Source of the DNA: Pseudomonas oryzihabitans | GTDB lineage: Bacteria > Pseudomonadota > Gammaproteobacteria > Pseudomonadales > Pseudomonadaceae | Reading direction: 5' to 3' | Assembly: GCF_024652905.1 (NCBI RefSeq) | Contig: NZ_CP102428.1 | Span: 74,501 to 138,500 of the forward strand | DNA length: 64,000 bases | Part shown: positions 8,369-21,618 of the stretch, one piece after another | Numbering within the stretch: position 1 is the first letter of the stretch | Layout of the letters: each line of letters starts with the position of its first letter | Notes under the pieces: model-generated | The model's database searches: none | Told to the model about the DNA's origin: nothing | Seen by the model: the letters and a program-made list of their open reading frames with translations, nothing else | Position numbers and translations under genes: made by a program

Positions 8369-9171
8369 CGTGGCAGATCGAGCGGTGTCTCGGCCGGAGT
8401 CGGCGCGGCGGGCGATAGAGTGGAGCTCAGACCGTCATTGGCATAGAGCGCCGCGAGATCGGCCTCGCTCACCGCGCTGGCGGGCTTGTCCCACAGCAGC
8501 CGGCCGGCACGCAGACCGAGGATGCGCGGAAAGCGCTGCAGCGCCAGTTCGACGTTGTGCAGGCTGGTGACCAGGGTGCTGCCCTGGCGCCCGGCGGCGT
8601 CACGCAGCACCTCCAGGGTATGGCCGGCCAGCACCGGGTCCATGGCCGACACGGGTTCGTCGGCGAGCAGCAGCTGCGGTTGCTGGTAGAGCGCCCGGGC
8701 GATGCCGATGCGCTGCAGCTGGCCACCGGACAACTGATCGCAGGAGGCGTAGAGACGGTCGGCGAGATCCAGCGGCGCCAGGGCCGCAGCGGCACCGGCG
8801 CGATCCAGGGGATGCACCAGGCTGACCAGGCTACGCGCCAGCGACCACTGGCCGAGCCGTCCGGCCAGCACCGCGGTGATGACTCTCTGGCGTGCGGGCA
8901 GCGGCGGGGCCTGGTGGATGAGACCGATACGGGCGCGCAGCTGGCGCCGCGCGCGGTTGCCCAGCGTCCAGGGATCTTCCCCGAGTAGCTCCAGCTGACC
9001 CGTCACAGGCCGCAGCCCGGTGGCCAGCAGCCGCAGCAGGCTGGTCTTGCCCGCCCCGGACGGGCCGATCAGGGCGACCTGCTCACCCTGTTCCAGGTGC
9101 AGGTCGAGATCGGCCAGGGCGGGCGAGCCGTCGGCGTGTACCAGCGTCACGCCCCTGAGGGCGAGACTCAC
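8362..9171 (-). CDS. ABC transporter ATP-binding protein, PhnC-like (putative selenate/selenite importer)
   Basis: 269 residues from a GTG at 9171 that overlaps the TGA of the binding-protein gene (GTGA). The longer upstream frame lies inside that gene and is not coding. Walker A GPSGAGKTS is at residues 36-44, followed by a Q-loop region (IGLIHQAPPL), the signature LSGGQLQRIGIARAL, Walker B LLLADEP and the switch His in SLHN. It energises the fused permease encoded downstream. Family assignment to PhnC-type ATPases is firm; the transported ion is inferred from the neighbours. Confidence 0.88.
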   Translation of the reverse strand: MSLALRGVTLVHADGSPALADLDLHLEQGEQVALIGPSGAGKTSLLRLLATGLRPVTGQLELLGEDPWTLGNRARRQLRARIGLIHQAPPLPARQRVITAVLAGRLGQWSLARSLVSLVHPLDRAGAAAALAPLDLADRLYASCDQLSGGQLQRIGIARALYQQPQLLLADEPVSAMDPVLAGHTLEVLRDAAGRQGSTLVTSLHNVELALQRFPRILGLRAGRLLWDKPASAVSEADLAALYANDGLSSTLSPAAPTPAETPLDLPRC

Positions 9172-10016
9172 TTGAGCAGGCCGGCTGCCAGGGCGGAAGC
9201 CTCGATGCTCTTGTAGTTGTCCGGCGAGGTCGGCACGAAGCGGCTGGCCGCCTGCAGGTCGAGGATCGCCTTGTCCGCCGGCTTGGCCGGGTCCAGGTCG
9301 AGGAAGGCCTGCTTGATCTTGGCCGCCAGTTGCGGATCCAGATTGCCCCGCACCGTCCAGTTGTAGTCGTAGTAGGCTGGGGTGGTGGCGATCACCCGCA
9401 CCTTGCTGGTGTCGACCTTGCCGGCGTCGACCAGCTTCTTCCACACCGAGGCATTGAGCACCCCGGCATCGGCCTTGCCCGCGGCAACCCAGGCGACGGT
9501 GGCGTCGTGGGCGCCGGAATAGGCTACCCGCGAGAAGAACTGCTCGGGAACGATGCCGTCCTGCTGCATGAAGTAGCGCGGCATCAGGCTGCCCGAAGTG
9601 GAGGAGACCGAACCGAAGGCGAAGGTCTTGCCCTTGAGGTCCTGCAGGCTCTTCACGGCCGGGTCGGCGGTGATGAATTTGCTGGTGAACTGCTGATCTT
9701 CCTCGCGCTGTACCAGGGGATTCATCGGCGCCTTACGCTGCGCCTGGACGAAGGTGAAGCCACCGAACCAGGCCAGGTCCAGTCGATCCGACGCCATGGC
9801 TTCCACCACGCCGGCATAGTCGGACACCGGCACGAACTTGACCGGCATGCCCAGGCGTTGCTCCAGGTATTCGCCCAGCGGCTTGAACTTGCGGATCAGC
9901 TCGGTGGGCGCCTCGTCGGGAATGGCCGAGACGCGCAGTTCGTCGGCGGCATGGGAAAGCAGGGACGTCAGGGACAGGGCCAGGCCTGCTGCCAGGGCCA
10001 GCGAACGCTTGAGCAT
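9168..10016 (-). CDS. periplasmic substrate-binding protein, PhnD-like (putative selenate-binding)
   Basis: 282 residues with a signal peptide (about 1-23, ending SLLSHA). The body carries the PhnD/SsuA-type type-2 binding fold features: RVSAIPDEAPTEL, YAGVVEAM, LDLAWFGGFTFVQA and GSVSSTSGSLMPRYFM. It resembles the subfamily annotated as putative selenate ABC transporter periplasmic binding protein (TIGR04553 as I recall), members of which sit near selenium genes. It is first in a tightly overlapping operon with the ATPase and fused permease. Upstream on the minus strand a TATACT (10055-10060) is a possible -10, and GGAGAAACCC is the ribosome binding site. A phosphonate or phosphite role is the alternative. 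Confidence 0.85.
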   Translation of the reverse strand: MLKRSLALAAGLALSLTSLLSHAADELRVSAIPDEAPTELIRKFKPLGEYLEQRLGMPVKFVPVSDYAGVVEAMASDRLDLAWFGGFTFVQAQRKAPMNPLVQREEDQQFTSKFITADPAVKSLQDLKGKTFAFGSVSSTSGSLMPRYFMQQDGIVPEQFFSRVAYSGAHDATVAWVAAGKADAGVLNASVWKKLVDAGKVDTSKVRVIATTPAYYDYNWTVRGNLDPQLAAKIKQAFLDLDPAKPADKAILDLQAASRFVPTSPDNYKSIEASALAAGLLK

Positions 10017-10154
10017 GGGTTTCTCCGGTTCAATAGCGGAAAAAAAGGGGCTGCAGTATAGGGGGTGACACTCGATTGCGCAGCCGTCACGGGGCCGGAG
10101 GCCTTGCCGGAACGTGCGGCGCAGCGACGGAAACGCTCTAGACGGCGACTGCGC

Positions 10155-10184
10155 GGCAGACTCGAAGCAGCGTTCGAGTCCGCC
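10155..10184 (-). terminator. inverted repeat between slt and the importer operon
   Basis: GACTCGAA (10159-10166) pairs with TTCGAGTC (10173-10180) around a 6-nt loop. Three further outer pairs follow one mismatch. It lies ~30 bp after the slt stop on the minus strand and upstream of the importer promoter region. There is no T-tract, so termination is only suggested. Confidence 0.4.
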
Positions 10185-10212
10185 AGGGAGGGGGAGATTA
10201 GCCGGCAGGCGC

Positions 10213-12141
10213 TCAGGTCTCGTCGAAGAAGCGCTCGTTCCAGTCCACCAGGGGTTGTGGCGAATTGAGCTTCTGCCCGTAGATCACCGCGTAGGCCAGC
10301 ACGTTCTGCACGTATTGCCGCGTCTCGTCGAAGGGAATGGTCTCCACCCAGACATCGAAGGCCAGGTGGCGGGCGCCGTTCAGCCAGCGCTTCACCCGGC
10401 CCGGGCCGGCGTTGTAGGCGGCCGAGGCCAGCACGCGGTTGCCGTTGAACTGGGCATGGACCATGGACAGATAGGCGGTGCCCAGCTGGATGTTCTTTTC
10501 CGGGGTCAGCGCCTGCTGCGGCGAGGCCAGGGGAATGGCGAACTTGCTGGCGGTATGGCTGGCGGTGGCCGGCATCAGCTGCATCAGCCCCATGGCGCCC
10601 ACGCCGGAGCGCGCATCGGCCATGAAACCGCTCTCCTGGCGGGTGATGGCGAACACCCAGCTGCTGTGCAGGCCGCGGGTCTGGGCCTCGCGCACGAAGC
10701 TCTCGCGATAGGCGATGGGGAAGCGGATATCCAGGTCGTCCCAGTACTTGGCCAGGCTGATGGTGCGAATCGCCGGGAAATACCACTGCATGTCGTAGGC
10801 CATGCGCGCCTGGGCCACCAGTTCGTCACGGTTGAAGTGCCGGCTGACGTAGAACCACTCGCGGCGGGCATTGATCGGCTCGCCGCGAGCGATGAATTCC
10901 AAGGCCCGCTGCACGCCCGGGGTGTTGCGTACCTTGCGCTTGAGGGCGTCGCTGAGCACCAGCGGCTTGTTGTTGAGCTGATAGGGCGCCTTGCTGCGGT
11001 CGGCAGCGAGAAAGCCGTAATAGTCACGCTCGCGACTGACTTCGGCGTATTCGCGCAGCACCGCCGGACTCTGCGGCTGGATCAGCTCCAAGGTGCGGGC
11101 GCGCCAGTATTCCCAGCGATTGGCCTTGGCCAGACTGGGTGGAAAGCGCTCGATCAGGGCATGGGCATCGCTCCAGCGACCCAGGCGTAGGAGCAATCGG
11201 GCGCGCCATTCGCTGACGTCATCGTCACGCAGCTCGGGATCGTAACGCTCCATCAACGGCAGGGCGCGCGGATCGAAGTTCTTCGCCAGGGTCAGGCCGA
11301 TCTGGCGGGCGATGGCGACCTTTTCGTCGCGGGTGAAGGGCATGCGCTGGCTGTAGACATCCAGCAGACCCATGGCCTGTTCCGGATCCTGGCGCGCCAG
11401 CTTGCGCAGGCCCAGGCCGACCACGTCGGCGAGGCTCTCGCTGGCCGGGGCGAAGGCCTGGACATTGGCGATCTGCTGCGGCTTCTGCGCCACGTCGATC
11501 AGCCGCTGGGCCTGGCCGGACAGCGTCGGCAACTGGGCGGAGAGGGTGCGCACCAGGCCGTATTCGCCCTTGTCAGCGGCCAGCTTGGCGCGCTCCCAGA
11601 CCCGCTCCTCGGTGAGCTGGCCGCGCGCCGCCCAGGCCTGGAACAGGCCGTCGCAGCTGGTCGGCTGGGCCTTGCCCACCAGCCAGTACTTCTCCGCGAG
11701 CTTGAAGCCCTCGCTGGCATTGCCCTGGGCGATCAGGTACTGGCCGTGCAGGCAATCCAGTTCGGTGAAGTTGTAGTCGGGCGAATAGTATTTCTCGAAG
11801 CGATTCCAGTCGCCGCGATCGGCCAGGCTGCGCAGCCAGCGCAGACGCAGCCAGTTGGACTGCGGCAGATCGCCGTGCTCGGCGAGAAAGGTCTCGATCT
11901 CGGCGTCGCTGGCGCCGGGGACGCGCTTGATCAGCTCGTCGTAGGCCAGGTAGGGCTCCAGCGGATAGGTGCGCAATTCGCCGCGATTGGCCAGGTAAAC
12001 GCTGGCGTCGCCGCGATCCAGCGCCGCCTTGGCCTGGTCGTAGAGTTGCCGCTGCTGCTCTAGGGGAGCGGCTTGCGAGGTGGTGGAGCCGATCAGGGGA
12101 GCGAGGAGCAGGGGCAGGATGACGAACAGGCGACCGCGCAT
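10213..12141 (-). CDS. slt: soluble lytic murein transglycosylase
   Basis: 642 residues, in line with Slt70. A signal peptide (1-24, ending TSQA) directs it to the periplasm, where it cleaves the beta-1,4 bond between N-acetylmuramic acid and N-acetylglucosamine with formation of 1,6-anhydro ends. A long helical superhelix (U and L domains, about 25-470) precedes the lysozyme-like catalytic domain. That domain holds ITRQESGFM (catalytic Glu503), GAMGLMQLMPATA and the AYNAGPGRVKRW motif. It is transcribed divergently from uup. The 220-bp divergent gap to uup shows no other gene. Confidence 0.95.
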   Translation of the reverse strand: MRGRLFVILPLLLAPLIGSTTSQAAPLEQQRQLYDQAKAALDRGDASVYLANRGELRTYPLEPYLAYDELIKRVPGASDAEIETFLAEHGDLPQSNWLRLRWLRSLADRGDWNRFEKYYSPDYNFTELDCLHGQYLIAQGNASEGFKLAEKYWLVGKAQPTSCDGLFQAWAARGQLTEERVWERAKLAADKGEYGLVRTLSAQLPTLSGQAQRLIDVAQKPQQIANVQAFAPASESLADVVGLGLRKLARQDPEQAMGLLDVYSQRMPFTRDEKVAIARQIGLTLAKNFDPRALPLMERYDPELRDDDVSEWRARLLLRLGRWSDAHALIERFPPSLAKANRWEYWRARTLELIQPQSPAVLREYAEVSRERDYYGFLAADRSKAPYQLNNKPLVLSDALKRKVRNTPGVQRALEFIARGEPINARREWFYVSRHFNRDELVAQARMAYDMQWYFPAIRTISLAKYWDDLDIRFPIAYRESFVREAQTRGLHSSWVFAITRQESGFMADARSGVGAMGLMQLMPATASHTASKFAIPLASPQQALTPEKNIQLGTAYLSMVHAQFNGNRVLASAAYNAGPGRVKRWLNGARHLAFDVWVETIPFDETRQYVQNVLAYAVIYGQKLNSPQPLVDWNERFFDET

Positions 12142-12361
12142 GGGAATTCCGTAAAAGCTGAATGCGGAGGAGGCGGCGCGCCAGGCTCAGGGCCAGCGGC
12201 CGACCGTCACGGGGCAGTCTAGCTTACGTGCCGGCGCCAGGCGGCGAAAGCGTCGGCCATGGCCTGCCGTCGGGCGGTCCGGGCGTTTCGCCGGGTCGCG
12301 TCGACCGGCGCCGGGGTAGGCGTCTCTGCTAGACTGGCTGGCCTTTTTCGCGGAGAAACCC

Positions 12362-14266
<1,905 letters not shown>

Positions 14267-14284
14267 TCCAACCCGGCCGCGGGA

Positions 14285-14725
14285 TCAGGTCTTGTCCTTG
14301 TTCAGGGCCACCGCCAGGGTATCGCAGGGCGCGCCGTGCAGCAGGTCGTTGGACGTCGAGCCCAGCAGCAGCGCCAGGCCGTGACGACCATGGCTGCCGA
14401 CCACGATCAGGTCGCAGCCCTGCTCCTTGGCCATGCGGTGGATCTCCTGGCGCGGCTGCCCATAGGCCAGCACGCAATTGCCAGCCAACTCGGCGTACTG
14501 GGTGGTGAAGCCATCCAGCCGCTCGCGCGCCTGCTCGATCTGCTGCTGCTGCAGCGACGACAGATCCATGGGCACATCACCGCCAAAGGCCATGGCCATG
14601 GGCTCGACCACGTGCACCAGGGACACCTTGCTGCCACAGCACTGACCCAGGGCCACGGCGCGGCGGATCACCGGCTGGCAATCGTCGGTCAGGTCGACGG
14701 CAACCAATATGTGTTGGTAGGCCAT
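14285..14725 (-). CDS. universal stress protein, UspA family
   Basis: 146 residues from the ATG at 14725 (MAYQHILVAVDLTD). An ATG two codons upstream sits too close to the AAGGAG ribosome binding site. The alpha/beta Usp fold is shown by ILVAVDL at the N-terminus, VSLVHVVEP and the C-terminal VVGSHGRHGLALLLGSTSNDLLH, the ATP-binding loop region. It is convergent with uup, the two stops being 18 bp apart. A cytoplasmic stress-survival role is presumed from the family. Confidence 0.88.
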   Translation of the reverse strand: MAYQHILVAVDLTDDCQPVIRRAVALGQCCGSKVSLVHVVEPMAMAFGGDVPMDLSSLQQQQIEQARERLDGFTTQYAELAGNCVLAYGQPRQEIHRMAKEQGCDLIVVGSHGRHGLALLLGSTSNDLLHGAPCDTLAVALNKDKT

Positions 14726-15138
14726 ACACATCTCTCCTTCATGATGGGGCGCCAGACCGTACCGTGGCTGGCGCTCGATTCGCAGGCTTCAGGTTCTGCC
14801 TGGAAAGAACCGGCTGTCGCTCGGCAGCTGTTCAGGCAGAGGCTCGCCCACTTGTAGTTTCGACTCCAGGAGTCGGGGATAGCTCCACGGCTATCTTGCA
14901 CAGAAGCGCGCCAAGCTCAAGCGCCCGCCACGCGAACCCCCGCTCGCGCTTTCCCCATGCGTCCCAATTGACAAGCGCCCGCTTTTGCCAGAAGGTTGTG
15001 CGAGCCGTTCAAACGGTTGTATGAATTTTCGCCCCGGCCCGGCCGGTGCCCTCCAAAGAACAATATCGGGGCTGGCGATTCTCGGCTTCCACCAAGCCGC
15101 CGCCCGCTTCGCGACCAGGACTCAAGGGAGACCCGCTG
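14726..15138. other. divergent intergenic region, usp / fadB
   Basis: 413 bp with no supported gene. It holds a candidate PsrA operator near 15006-15025 (listed separately) and a TTGACA at ~14969-14974 that could serve as a -35 element for fadB, though no good -10 is obvious at standard spacing. The remaining sequence shows no repeats or RNA gene that I can support. Confidence 0.5.
15008..15025 (+). promoter_or_regulatory. candidate PsrA operator upstream of fadB
   Basis: TTCAAACGGTTGTATGAA is an imperfect palindrome. Its core CAAAC-N4-GTATG differs by one base from the [G/C]AAAC-N2-4-GTTT[G/C] PsrA box, and it shares the N4 spacing of the perfect site in front of psrA in this same window. 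It lies about 115 bp before the fadB ATG. PsrA control of fadBA is known in Pseudomonas; the exact site is inferred. Confidence 0.5.
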
Positions 15139-17286
15139 ATGATTTTCGAAGGCAAAGCCCTTTCGGTGCGCGACGTGGAGGACGGCATCGCCGAACTTCG
15201 CTTCGACCTCCAAGGCGAATCGGTCAACAAGTTCAGCGCCATCACCCTGCGCGAATTCCGCCAGGCCGTGGATGCCCTGAAAGCCCACGCCGGCCTGCGC
15301 GGCGTCATCGTCACCAGCGGCAAGGACGTCTTCATCGTCGGCGCCGACATCACCGAATTCGTCGAGATGTTCGGCCGGCCGACCGAAGAACTGCAGGCCG
15401 GCATCGCCGAGATCAACCGCATCTTCAACGACTTCGAAGACCTGCCGGTACCCACCGTGGCCGCCGTGGGCGGCATCGCTCTGGGTGGCGGTTGCGAGAT
15501 GACCCTGGCCGCCGACTACCGGGTGCTGAGCACCGCGGCGCGCATCGGCCTGCCGGAAGTCAAGCTGGGCATCTATCCGGGCTGGGGCGGCACCGTCCGC
15601 CTGCCGCGCCTGATCGGCAGCGACAACGCCATCGAGTGGATCGCGTCGGGCAAGGAAAACGACGCCGCCACCGCCCTCAAGGTCGGCGTGGCCGATGCCG
15701 TGGTCGCCCCCGAGCACCTGTTCGACGCCGCCCTGGACCTGGTCCGCCGCGCCGCCGCCGGCGAGCTGGACTACCGCGCCAAGCGCAAGCCCAAGCTGGA
15801 AAAGCTGCAGCTCAATGCCATCGAAGCCATGATGGCCTTCGAATCGGCCAAGGGCTTCGTCGCCAGCCAGGCCGGTCCGCACTATCCAGCACCGCTGGAA
15901 GCCATCAAGGCCATCCAGAAGTCCGCCAACTACGGCCGCGACAAGGCGCTGGAAGTCGAGGGCGCCGGTTTCGCCAAGATGGCCCAGACCTCGGTCTCGG
16001 CCAGCCTGGTCGGCCTCTTCCTCAATGACCAGGCGCTCAAGCGCAAGGCCAAGGTGCTGGAGAAGCAGGCCGCACCGGTCAAGCTGACCAGCGTGCTGGG
16101 CGCCGGCATCATGGGTGGCGGCATCGCCTACCAGTCCGCGCTCAAGGGCACCCCAATCCTGATGAAGGACATTCGCGACGAAGCCCTGGAGCTGGGGCTG
16201 AGCGAAGCCAGCAAGTTGCTCAACAAGCGCGTCGAGAAGGGCCGCCTTGAGCCGGCGAAGATGGCCGAGGCGCTCAATCGCATCCGCCCGACGCTGTCCT
16301 ATGGCGACTTCAAGAGCGTCGACTTGGTGGTCGAGGCCGTGGTCGAGAATCCCAAGGTCAAGCAGGCCGTGCTGGCCGAGGTGGAAGGCCAGGTGCGCGA
16401 GGACGCCATCCTCACCTCCAACACCTCCACCATTTCCATCAGCCTGCTGGCCCAGGCGCTCAAGCGTCCGGAAAACTTCTGCGGCATGCACTTCTTCAAC
16501 CCGGTGCACATGATGCCCCTGGTCGAGGTGATCCGCGGCGAGAAGACCAGCGAGAAGGCCATTGCCACCACCGTGGCCTATGCCCGCCAGATGGGCAAGA
16601 ACCCCATCGTGGTCAACGACTGCCCCGGCTTCCTGGTCAACCGCATCCTCTTCCCCTACTTCGGCGGCTTCGCCGCGCTGCTGGCCCAGGGGGCCGATTT
16701 CCAGCGCGTCGACCGGCTGATGGAGAAATTCGGCTGGCCCATGGGCCCGGCCTACCTGATGGACGTGGTCGGCATGGACACCGCCCACCACGCCCGCGAC
16801 GTCATGGCCGAGGGCTTCCCCGAGCGCATGAAGGAAAGCCGCAAGACCGCGGTGGACGCCCTTTACGAAGCCCAGCGCTTCGGCCAGAAGAACGGCAAGG
16901 GTTTCTACGTCTACGAGACCGACAAGAAGGGCAAGCCGAAGAAGGTCGCCGACCCGGCCGTGGCCGAGGTGCTGGCACCCGTCACCTACGAGCAGCGTGA
17001 ATTCACCGACGAGGAGATCGTCGAGCGGATGATGGTGCCGCTGTGTCTGGAAGCCGTGCGCTGCCTGGAAGACGGCATCGTCGAAAGCGCCGCCGAGGCC
17101 GACATGGGCCTGATCTACGGCATCGGCTTCCCGCCCTTCCGTGGCGGTGCGCTGCGCTACATCGACAGCCTTGGCGTGGCCGAATTCGTCGCCATGGCCG
17201 ACAAGTACGCCGACCTCGGGCCGCTGTACCACCCGACCCCCAAACTCCGCGAAATGGCCGCCGCTGGCCAACGCTTCTTCGGTTGA
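15139..17286 (+). CDS. fadB: fatty acid oxidation complex subunit alpha
   Basis: 715 residues, the standard length. It is the multifunctional beta-oxidation enzyme: enoyl-CoA hydratase/isomerase at the N-terminus and L-3-hydroxyacyl-CoA dehydrogenase at the C-terminus. The crotonase part shows [26 protein letters not shown] and GLPEVKLGI with the two catalytic Glu. The dehydrogenase part has the NAD loop [11 protein letters not shown], and [14 protein letters not shown] with its catalytic His. ATG 15139 is preceded by AAGGGAG. fadA follows after 15 bp; the two products form the alpha2beta2 complex. PsrA repression with relief by long-chain acyl-CoA is likely. Confidence 0.97.
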   Translation: MIFEGKALSVRDVEDGIAELRFDLQGESVNKFSAITLREFRQAVDALKAHAGLRGVIVTSGKDVFIVGADITEFVEMFGRPTEELQAGIAEINRIFNDFEDLPVPTVAAVGGIALGGGCEMTLAADYRVLSTAARIGLPEVKLGIYPGWGGTVRLPRLIGSDNAIEWIASGKENDAATALKVGVADAVVAPEHLFDAALDLVRRAAAGELDYRAKRKPKLEKLQLNAIEAMMAFESAKGFVASQAGPHYPAPLEAIKAIQKSANYGRDKALEVEGAGFAKMAQTSVSASLVGLFLNDQALKRKAKVLEKQAAPVKLTSVLGAGIMGGGIAYQSALKGTPILMKDIRDEALELGLSEASKLLNKRVEKGRLEPAKMAEALNRIRPTLSYGDFKSVDLVVEAVVENPKVKQAVLAEVEGQVREDAILTSNTSTISISLLAQALKRPENFCGMHFFNPVHMMPLVEVIRGEKTSEKAIATTVAYARQMGKNPIVVNDCPGFLVNRILFPYFGGFAALLAQGADFQRVDRLMEKFGWPMGPAYLMDVVGMDTAHHARDVMAEGFPERMKESRKTAVDALYEAQRFGQKNGKGFYVYETDKKGKPKKVADPAVAEVLAPVTYEQREFTDEEIVERMMVPLCLEAVRCLEDGIVESAAEADMGLIYGIGFPPFRGGALRYIDSLGVAEFVAMADKYADLGPLYHPTPKLREMAAAGQRFFG

Positions 17287-18480
<1,194 letters not shown>

Positions 18481-18504
18481 TCCGCCGCAGCGTGCGTCAT
18501 CCGA

Positions 18505-18541
18505 CCGGGGCGCCCCCAGGGCTGCCCCGGTTTTCTTTTTT
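18505..18541 (+). terminator. intrinsic terminator of fadBA
   Basis: GC-rich stem CCGGGGC / GCCCCGG with a 12-nt loop, followed by TTTTCTTTTTT. A classical rho-independent terminator. Confidence 0.85.
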
Positions 18542-18552
18542 CGAGGTGGAAC

Positions 18553-18804
18553 ATGGCATTGCAGACGGGACTCTACCGGCACTACAAGGGTCAGCAGTAT
18601 CGGGTGCTGGGTCTGGCCCGGCATTCGGAGACCGAGGAAGAGCTGGTCATCTATCAGGCGTTGTATGGCGAATATGGTCTCTGGGCCCGCCCCTTGAGCA
18701 TGTTTCGCGAGAGCGTCCAGGTCGATGGCGAGCAGGTGCCGCGCTTCGCGTTGATCAGCGTCGAAGCCGATCCCTTGGGTCTGGATGCCACGCCGCAGCC
18801 TTGA
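18553..18804 (+). CDS. DUF1653 family small protein
   Basis: 83 residues. The core TGLYRHYKGQQYRVLGLARHSETEEELVIYQALYG is the DUF1653 signature, a small beta-rich domain of unknown function often predicted to bind a ligand or nucleic acid. ATG 18553 follows CGAGGTGGAAC. It lies between fadA and topA on the same strand. Its 3' end overlaps the predicted -35 of the topA promoter. Confidence 0.85.
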   Translation: MALQTGLYRHYKGQQYRVLGLARHSETEEELVIYQALYGEYGLWARPLSMFRESVQVDGEQVPRFALISVEADPLGLDATPQP

Positions 18805-18830
18805 CCTTGCCGACATCGCCACTATATATA
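18801..18830 (+). promoter_or_regulatory. sigma70-type promoter for topA
   Basis: TTGACC (18801-18806) and an AT-rich TATATATA block (18823-18830) give 16-18 bp spacing. TATA-rich -10 regions stand out here against the GC-rich background. It is ~125 bp before the topA ATG. Unusually, the -35 begins within the stop codon region of the DUF1653 gene. Confidence 0.6.
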
Positions 18831-18953
18831 GCGGTGCCGCGTTGGCCGACCGCCCCCGGCGCACCAGACTGAAGTCGTTCTGGTCCTCCATCCGCCGTAT
18901 TGGCGCTCGCCTTTCGCTCGCTCATCGCTTTCAAGCAGGAATCTGACTCTCCC

Positions 18954-21560
18954 ATGGGTAAATCGCTGGTCATCGTGGAATCCCCGGCCAAGGCCAAGAC
19001 CATCAACAAGTATCTGGGTAACCAGTACGTGGTGAAGTCGAGCATCGGCCACATCCGCGACCTTCCCACCAGCGGCGCCGGCACCGCCAAGGAGCCCGCC
19101 GCCAAGACGCGCAAGACCGCCGCCGAGGCGCCCGCGCTGTCACCCAAGGAAAAGGCCCGGCGTCAGCTGTTCGCCCGCATGGGTGTCGATCCCGAGCACG
19201 GCTGGAAGGCGCACTACGAAATCCTGCCCGGCAAGGAAAAGGTGATCGAGGAACTGCGCCGCCTGGCCAAGGACGCCGACACCGTCTATCTCGCGACCGA
19301 CTTGGACCGCGAAGGGGAGGCCATCGCCTGGCACCTGCGGGAAGCCATCGGCGGCGACGACTCGCGCTACAAGCGCGTGGTCTTCAACGAGATCACCAAG
19401 AAGGCCATCCAAGAGGCCTTCTCCCAGCCCGGCGAACTGGACATCAATCGCGTCAACGCCCAGCAGGCGCGGCGTTTTCTTGACCGCGTGGTCGGCTACA
19501 TGGTCTCGCCGCTGCTGTGGTCGAAAATCGCCCGTGGCCTGTCCGCCGGTCGAGTTCAGTCGGTAGCGGTCAAGCTGGTGGTGGAGCGCGAGCGCGAGAT
19601 CCGCGCCTTCGTCCCCGAGGAATACTGGGAGATCCACGCTGACCTGGCCACGCCGAAAAAGGCCCAGGTGCGTTTCGAAGTGGTGCGCGAGAAGGGCGAA
19701 GCCTTCAAGCCGCTGAACGAAGCCCAGGCCAGGGCCGCCCTGACAAAGCTGGAAAAGGCCGCCTATCGCATCGCCAAGCGCGAAGACAAGCCGACCAGCA
19801 GCAGGCCCTCCGCGCCCTTCATCACCTCCACCCTACAGCAGGCGGCGAGCAATCGCCTGGGCTTCGGGGTGAAGAAGACCATGATGATGGCCCAGCGTCT
19901 CTATGAGGCCGGCTACATCACCTACATGCGTACCGACTCGACCAACCTGTCGGGCGACGCCATCGCCATGGCCCGTGGCTACATCGAGAGCGAATTCGGC
20001 AAGCAGTACCTGCCGGAAAAGGCCAACGTCTACGGCAGTCGCGAAGGCGCCCAGGAGGCGCACGAAGCCATTCGTCCGTCCGATGTTAACGTCAAGCCCA
20101 ACAGCCTGTCGGGCATGGAGCGGGACGCCGAGCGGCTGTACGAGTTGATCTGGCGCCAGTTCCTAGCCTGCCAGATGCCGCCCGCCGAGTACCTGTCCAC
20201 CACGGTGACCGCCGCGGCGGGCGACTTCGAGCTGCGTGCCCGCGGTCGCATCCTCAAGTTCGATGGTTACACCCGCGTCCTGCCGCAACAGGGCAAGCCG
20301 GGTGACGACGACGTCCTGCCGGAGATGAAGCAGGGCGAGGACCTCGGCCTGGTCAAGCTCGACCCGAGCCAGCACTTCACCAAGCCGCCGGCCCGCTTCT
20401 CCGAAGCCAGCCTGGTCAAGGAGCTGGAGAAGCGCGGCATCGGCCGGCCGTCCACCTACGCCGCCATCATCTCCACCATCCAGGATCGTGGCTACGTGAC
20501 GGTGCACAACCGCCGTTTCTATGCCGAGAAGATGGGCGACATCGTCACCGATCGCCTCAACGAAAGCTTTGCCAACCTGATGGACTTCAGCTTCACTGCC
20601 AACATGGAAGGCAACCTGGACAACGTCGCCCAGGGCGAGCGGGACTGGAAGAATCTGCTCGACGAATTCTATGGCGACTTCAAGCAGAAGCTGGAGAACG
20701 CCGAAGCGGGCGAGAAGGGCATGAGGGCCAATCAGCCCACCCTGACCGACATTCCATGCCAGCTCTGCGGCCGGCCGATGATGATCCGGACCGCCTCCAC
20801 CGGGGTCTTCCTCGGCTGCTCGGGCTATGCCCTACCGCCCAAGGAACGCTGCAAGGCCACCATCAACCTGGTGCCGGGCGACGAGATCGCCGAAGACGAC
20901 GAGGGTGAGTCCGAATCGCTGGTCCTGCGTGGCAAGCATCGCTGCCCCATCTGCAGCACCGCGATGGACGCCTATCTGATCGACGAGCATCGCAAGCTGC
21001 ACGTCTGCGGCAACAATCCGGACTGCCCAGGCTACGAGATCGAAGAGGGCAGCTATCGCATCAAGGGCTACGAAGGCCCGTCGCTGGAATGCGACAAGTG
21101 CGGCAGCGAGATGCAGCTCAAGACCGGCCGTTTCGGCAAATTCTTCGGCTGTACCAATCCGGCCTGCAAGAACACTCGCAAGTTGCTCAAGAACGGCGAG
21201 CCGGCTCCGCCGAAGATGGATGCCGTGCCCATGCCTGAGCTGCGCTGCGAAAAGGTCGACGACACCTATGTGTTGCGCGACGGGGCTTCGGGCTTGTTCC
21301 TGGCCGCCAGTGGCTTCCCGAAGAATCGCGAGACCCGTGCGCCGTTGGTCAGTGAACTGCTGCCCCATCGCGACGAGATCGATCCCAAGTACCATTATCT
21401 GCTGAGTGCCCCGATGAAGGACGCCGAAGGCCGCCCGGCGGTGATCCGCTTCAGCCGCAAGACCAAGGAGCAGTACGTGCAGACCGAGGTCGAGGGCAAG
21501 CCCACCGGCTGGAAGGCCTTCTACGACGGCAAGAAGTGGCAGGTGGAAGAGAAGCGCTAG
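18954..21560 (+). CDS. topA: DNA topoisomerase I
   Basis: 868 residues. It relaxes negative supercoils by single-strand passage. The N-terminal Toprim domain begins [17 protein letters not shown], with the acidic DLDREGEA motif. The active-site tyrosine is Y324 in [12 protein letters not shown]. Three C-terminal zinc-finger-like modules are visible (CQLC, CPIC...[12 protein letters not shown]...CTNPAC). ATG 18954 matches the conserved start; an in-frame upstream extension to 18900 has no homology. A promoter with TTGACC/TATATA lies upstream. Confidence 0.97.
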   Translation: MGKSLVIVESPAKAKTINKYLGNQYVVKSSIGHIRDLPTSGAGTAKEPAAKTRKTAAEAPALSPKEKARRQLFARMGVDPEHGWKAHYEILPGKEKVIEELRRLAKDADTVYLATDLDREGEAIAWHLREAIGGDDSRYKRVVFNEITKKAIQEAFSQPGELDINRVNAQQARRFLDRVVGYMVSPLLWSKIARGLSAGRVQSVAVKLVVEREREIRAFVPEEYWEIHADLATPKKAQVRFEVVREKGEAFKPLNEAQARAALTKLEKAAYRIAKREDKPTSSRPSAPFITSTLQQAASNRLGFGVKKTMMMAQRLYEAGYITYMRTDSTNLSGDAIAMARGYIESEFGKQYLPEKANVYGSREGAQEAHEAIRPSDVNVKPNSLSGMERDAERLYELIWRQFLACQMPPAEYLSTTVTAAAGDFELRARGRILKFDGYTRVLPQQGKPGDDDVLPEMKQGEDLGLVKLDPSQHFTKPPARFSEASLVKELEKRGIGRPSTYAAIISTIQDRGYVTVHNRRFYAEKMGDIVTDRLNESFANLMDFSFTANMEGNLDNVAQGERDWKNLLDEFYGDFKQKLENAEAGEKGMRANQPTLTDIPCQLCGRPMMIRTASTGVFLGCSGYALPPKERCKATINLVPGDEIAEDDEGESESLVLRGKHRCPICSTAMDAYLIDEHRKLHVCGNNPDCPGYEIEEGSYRIKGYEGPSLECDKCGSEMQLKTGRFGKFFGCTNPACKNTRKLLKNGEPAPPKMDAVPMPELRCEKVDDTYVLRDGASGLFLAASGFPKNRETRAPLVSELLPHRDEIDPKYHYLLSAPMKDAEGRPAVIRFSRKTKEQYVQTEVEGKPTGWKAFYDGKKWQVEEKR

Positions 21561-21618
21561 GGCCTTTGGCTCCGGCGCGAGACAGGTGGTCGGCGTGAGC
21601 CGGCCTGAGGAGAAGGGC

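Noticed and set aside
6773-10016. Importer called simply as phosphonate transporter phnCDE
   Set aside because: No phn lyase genes are near, the permease is a fusion, and selA is adjacent; I keep only the family-level similarity and mark the substrate as inferred.
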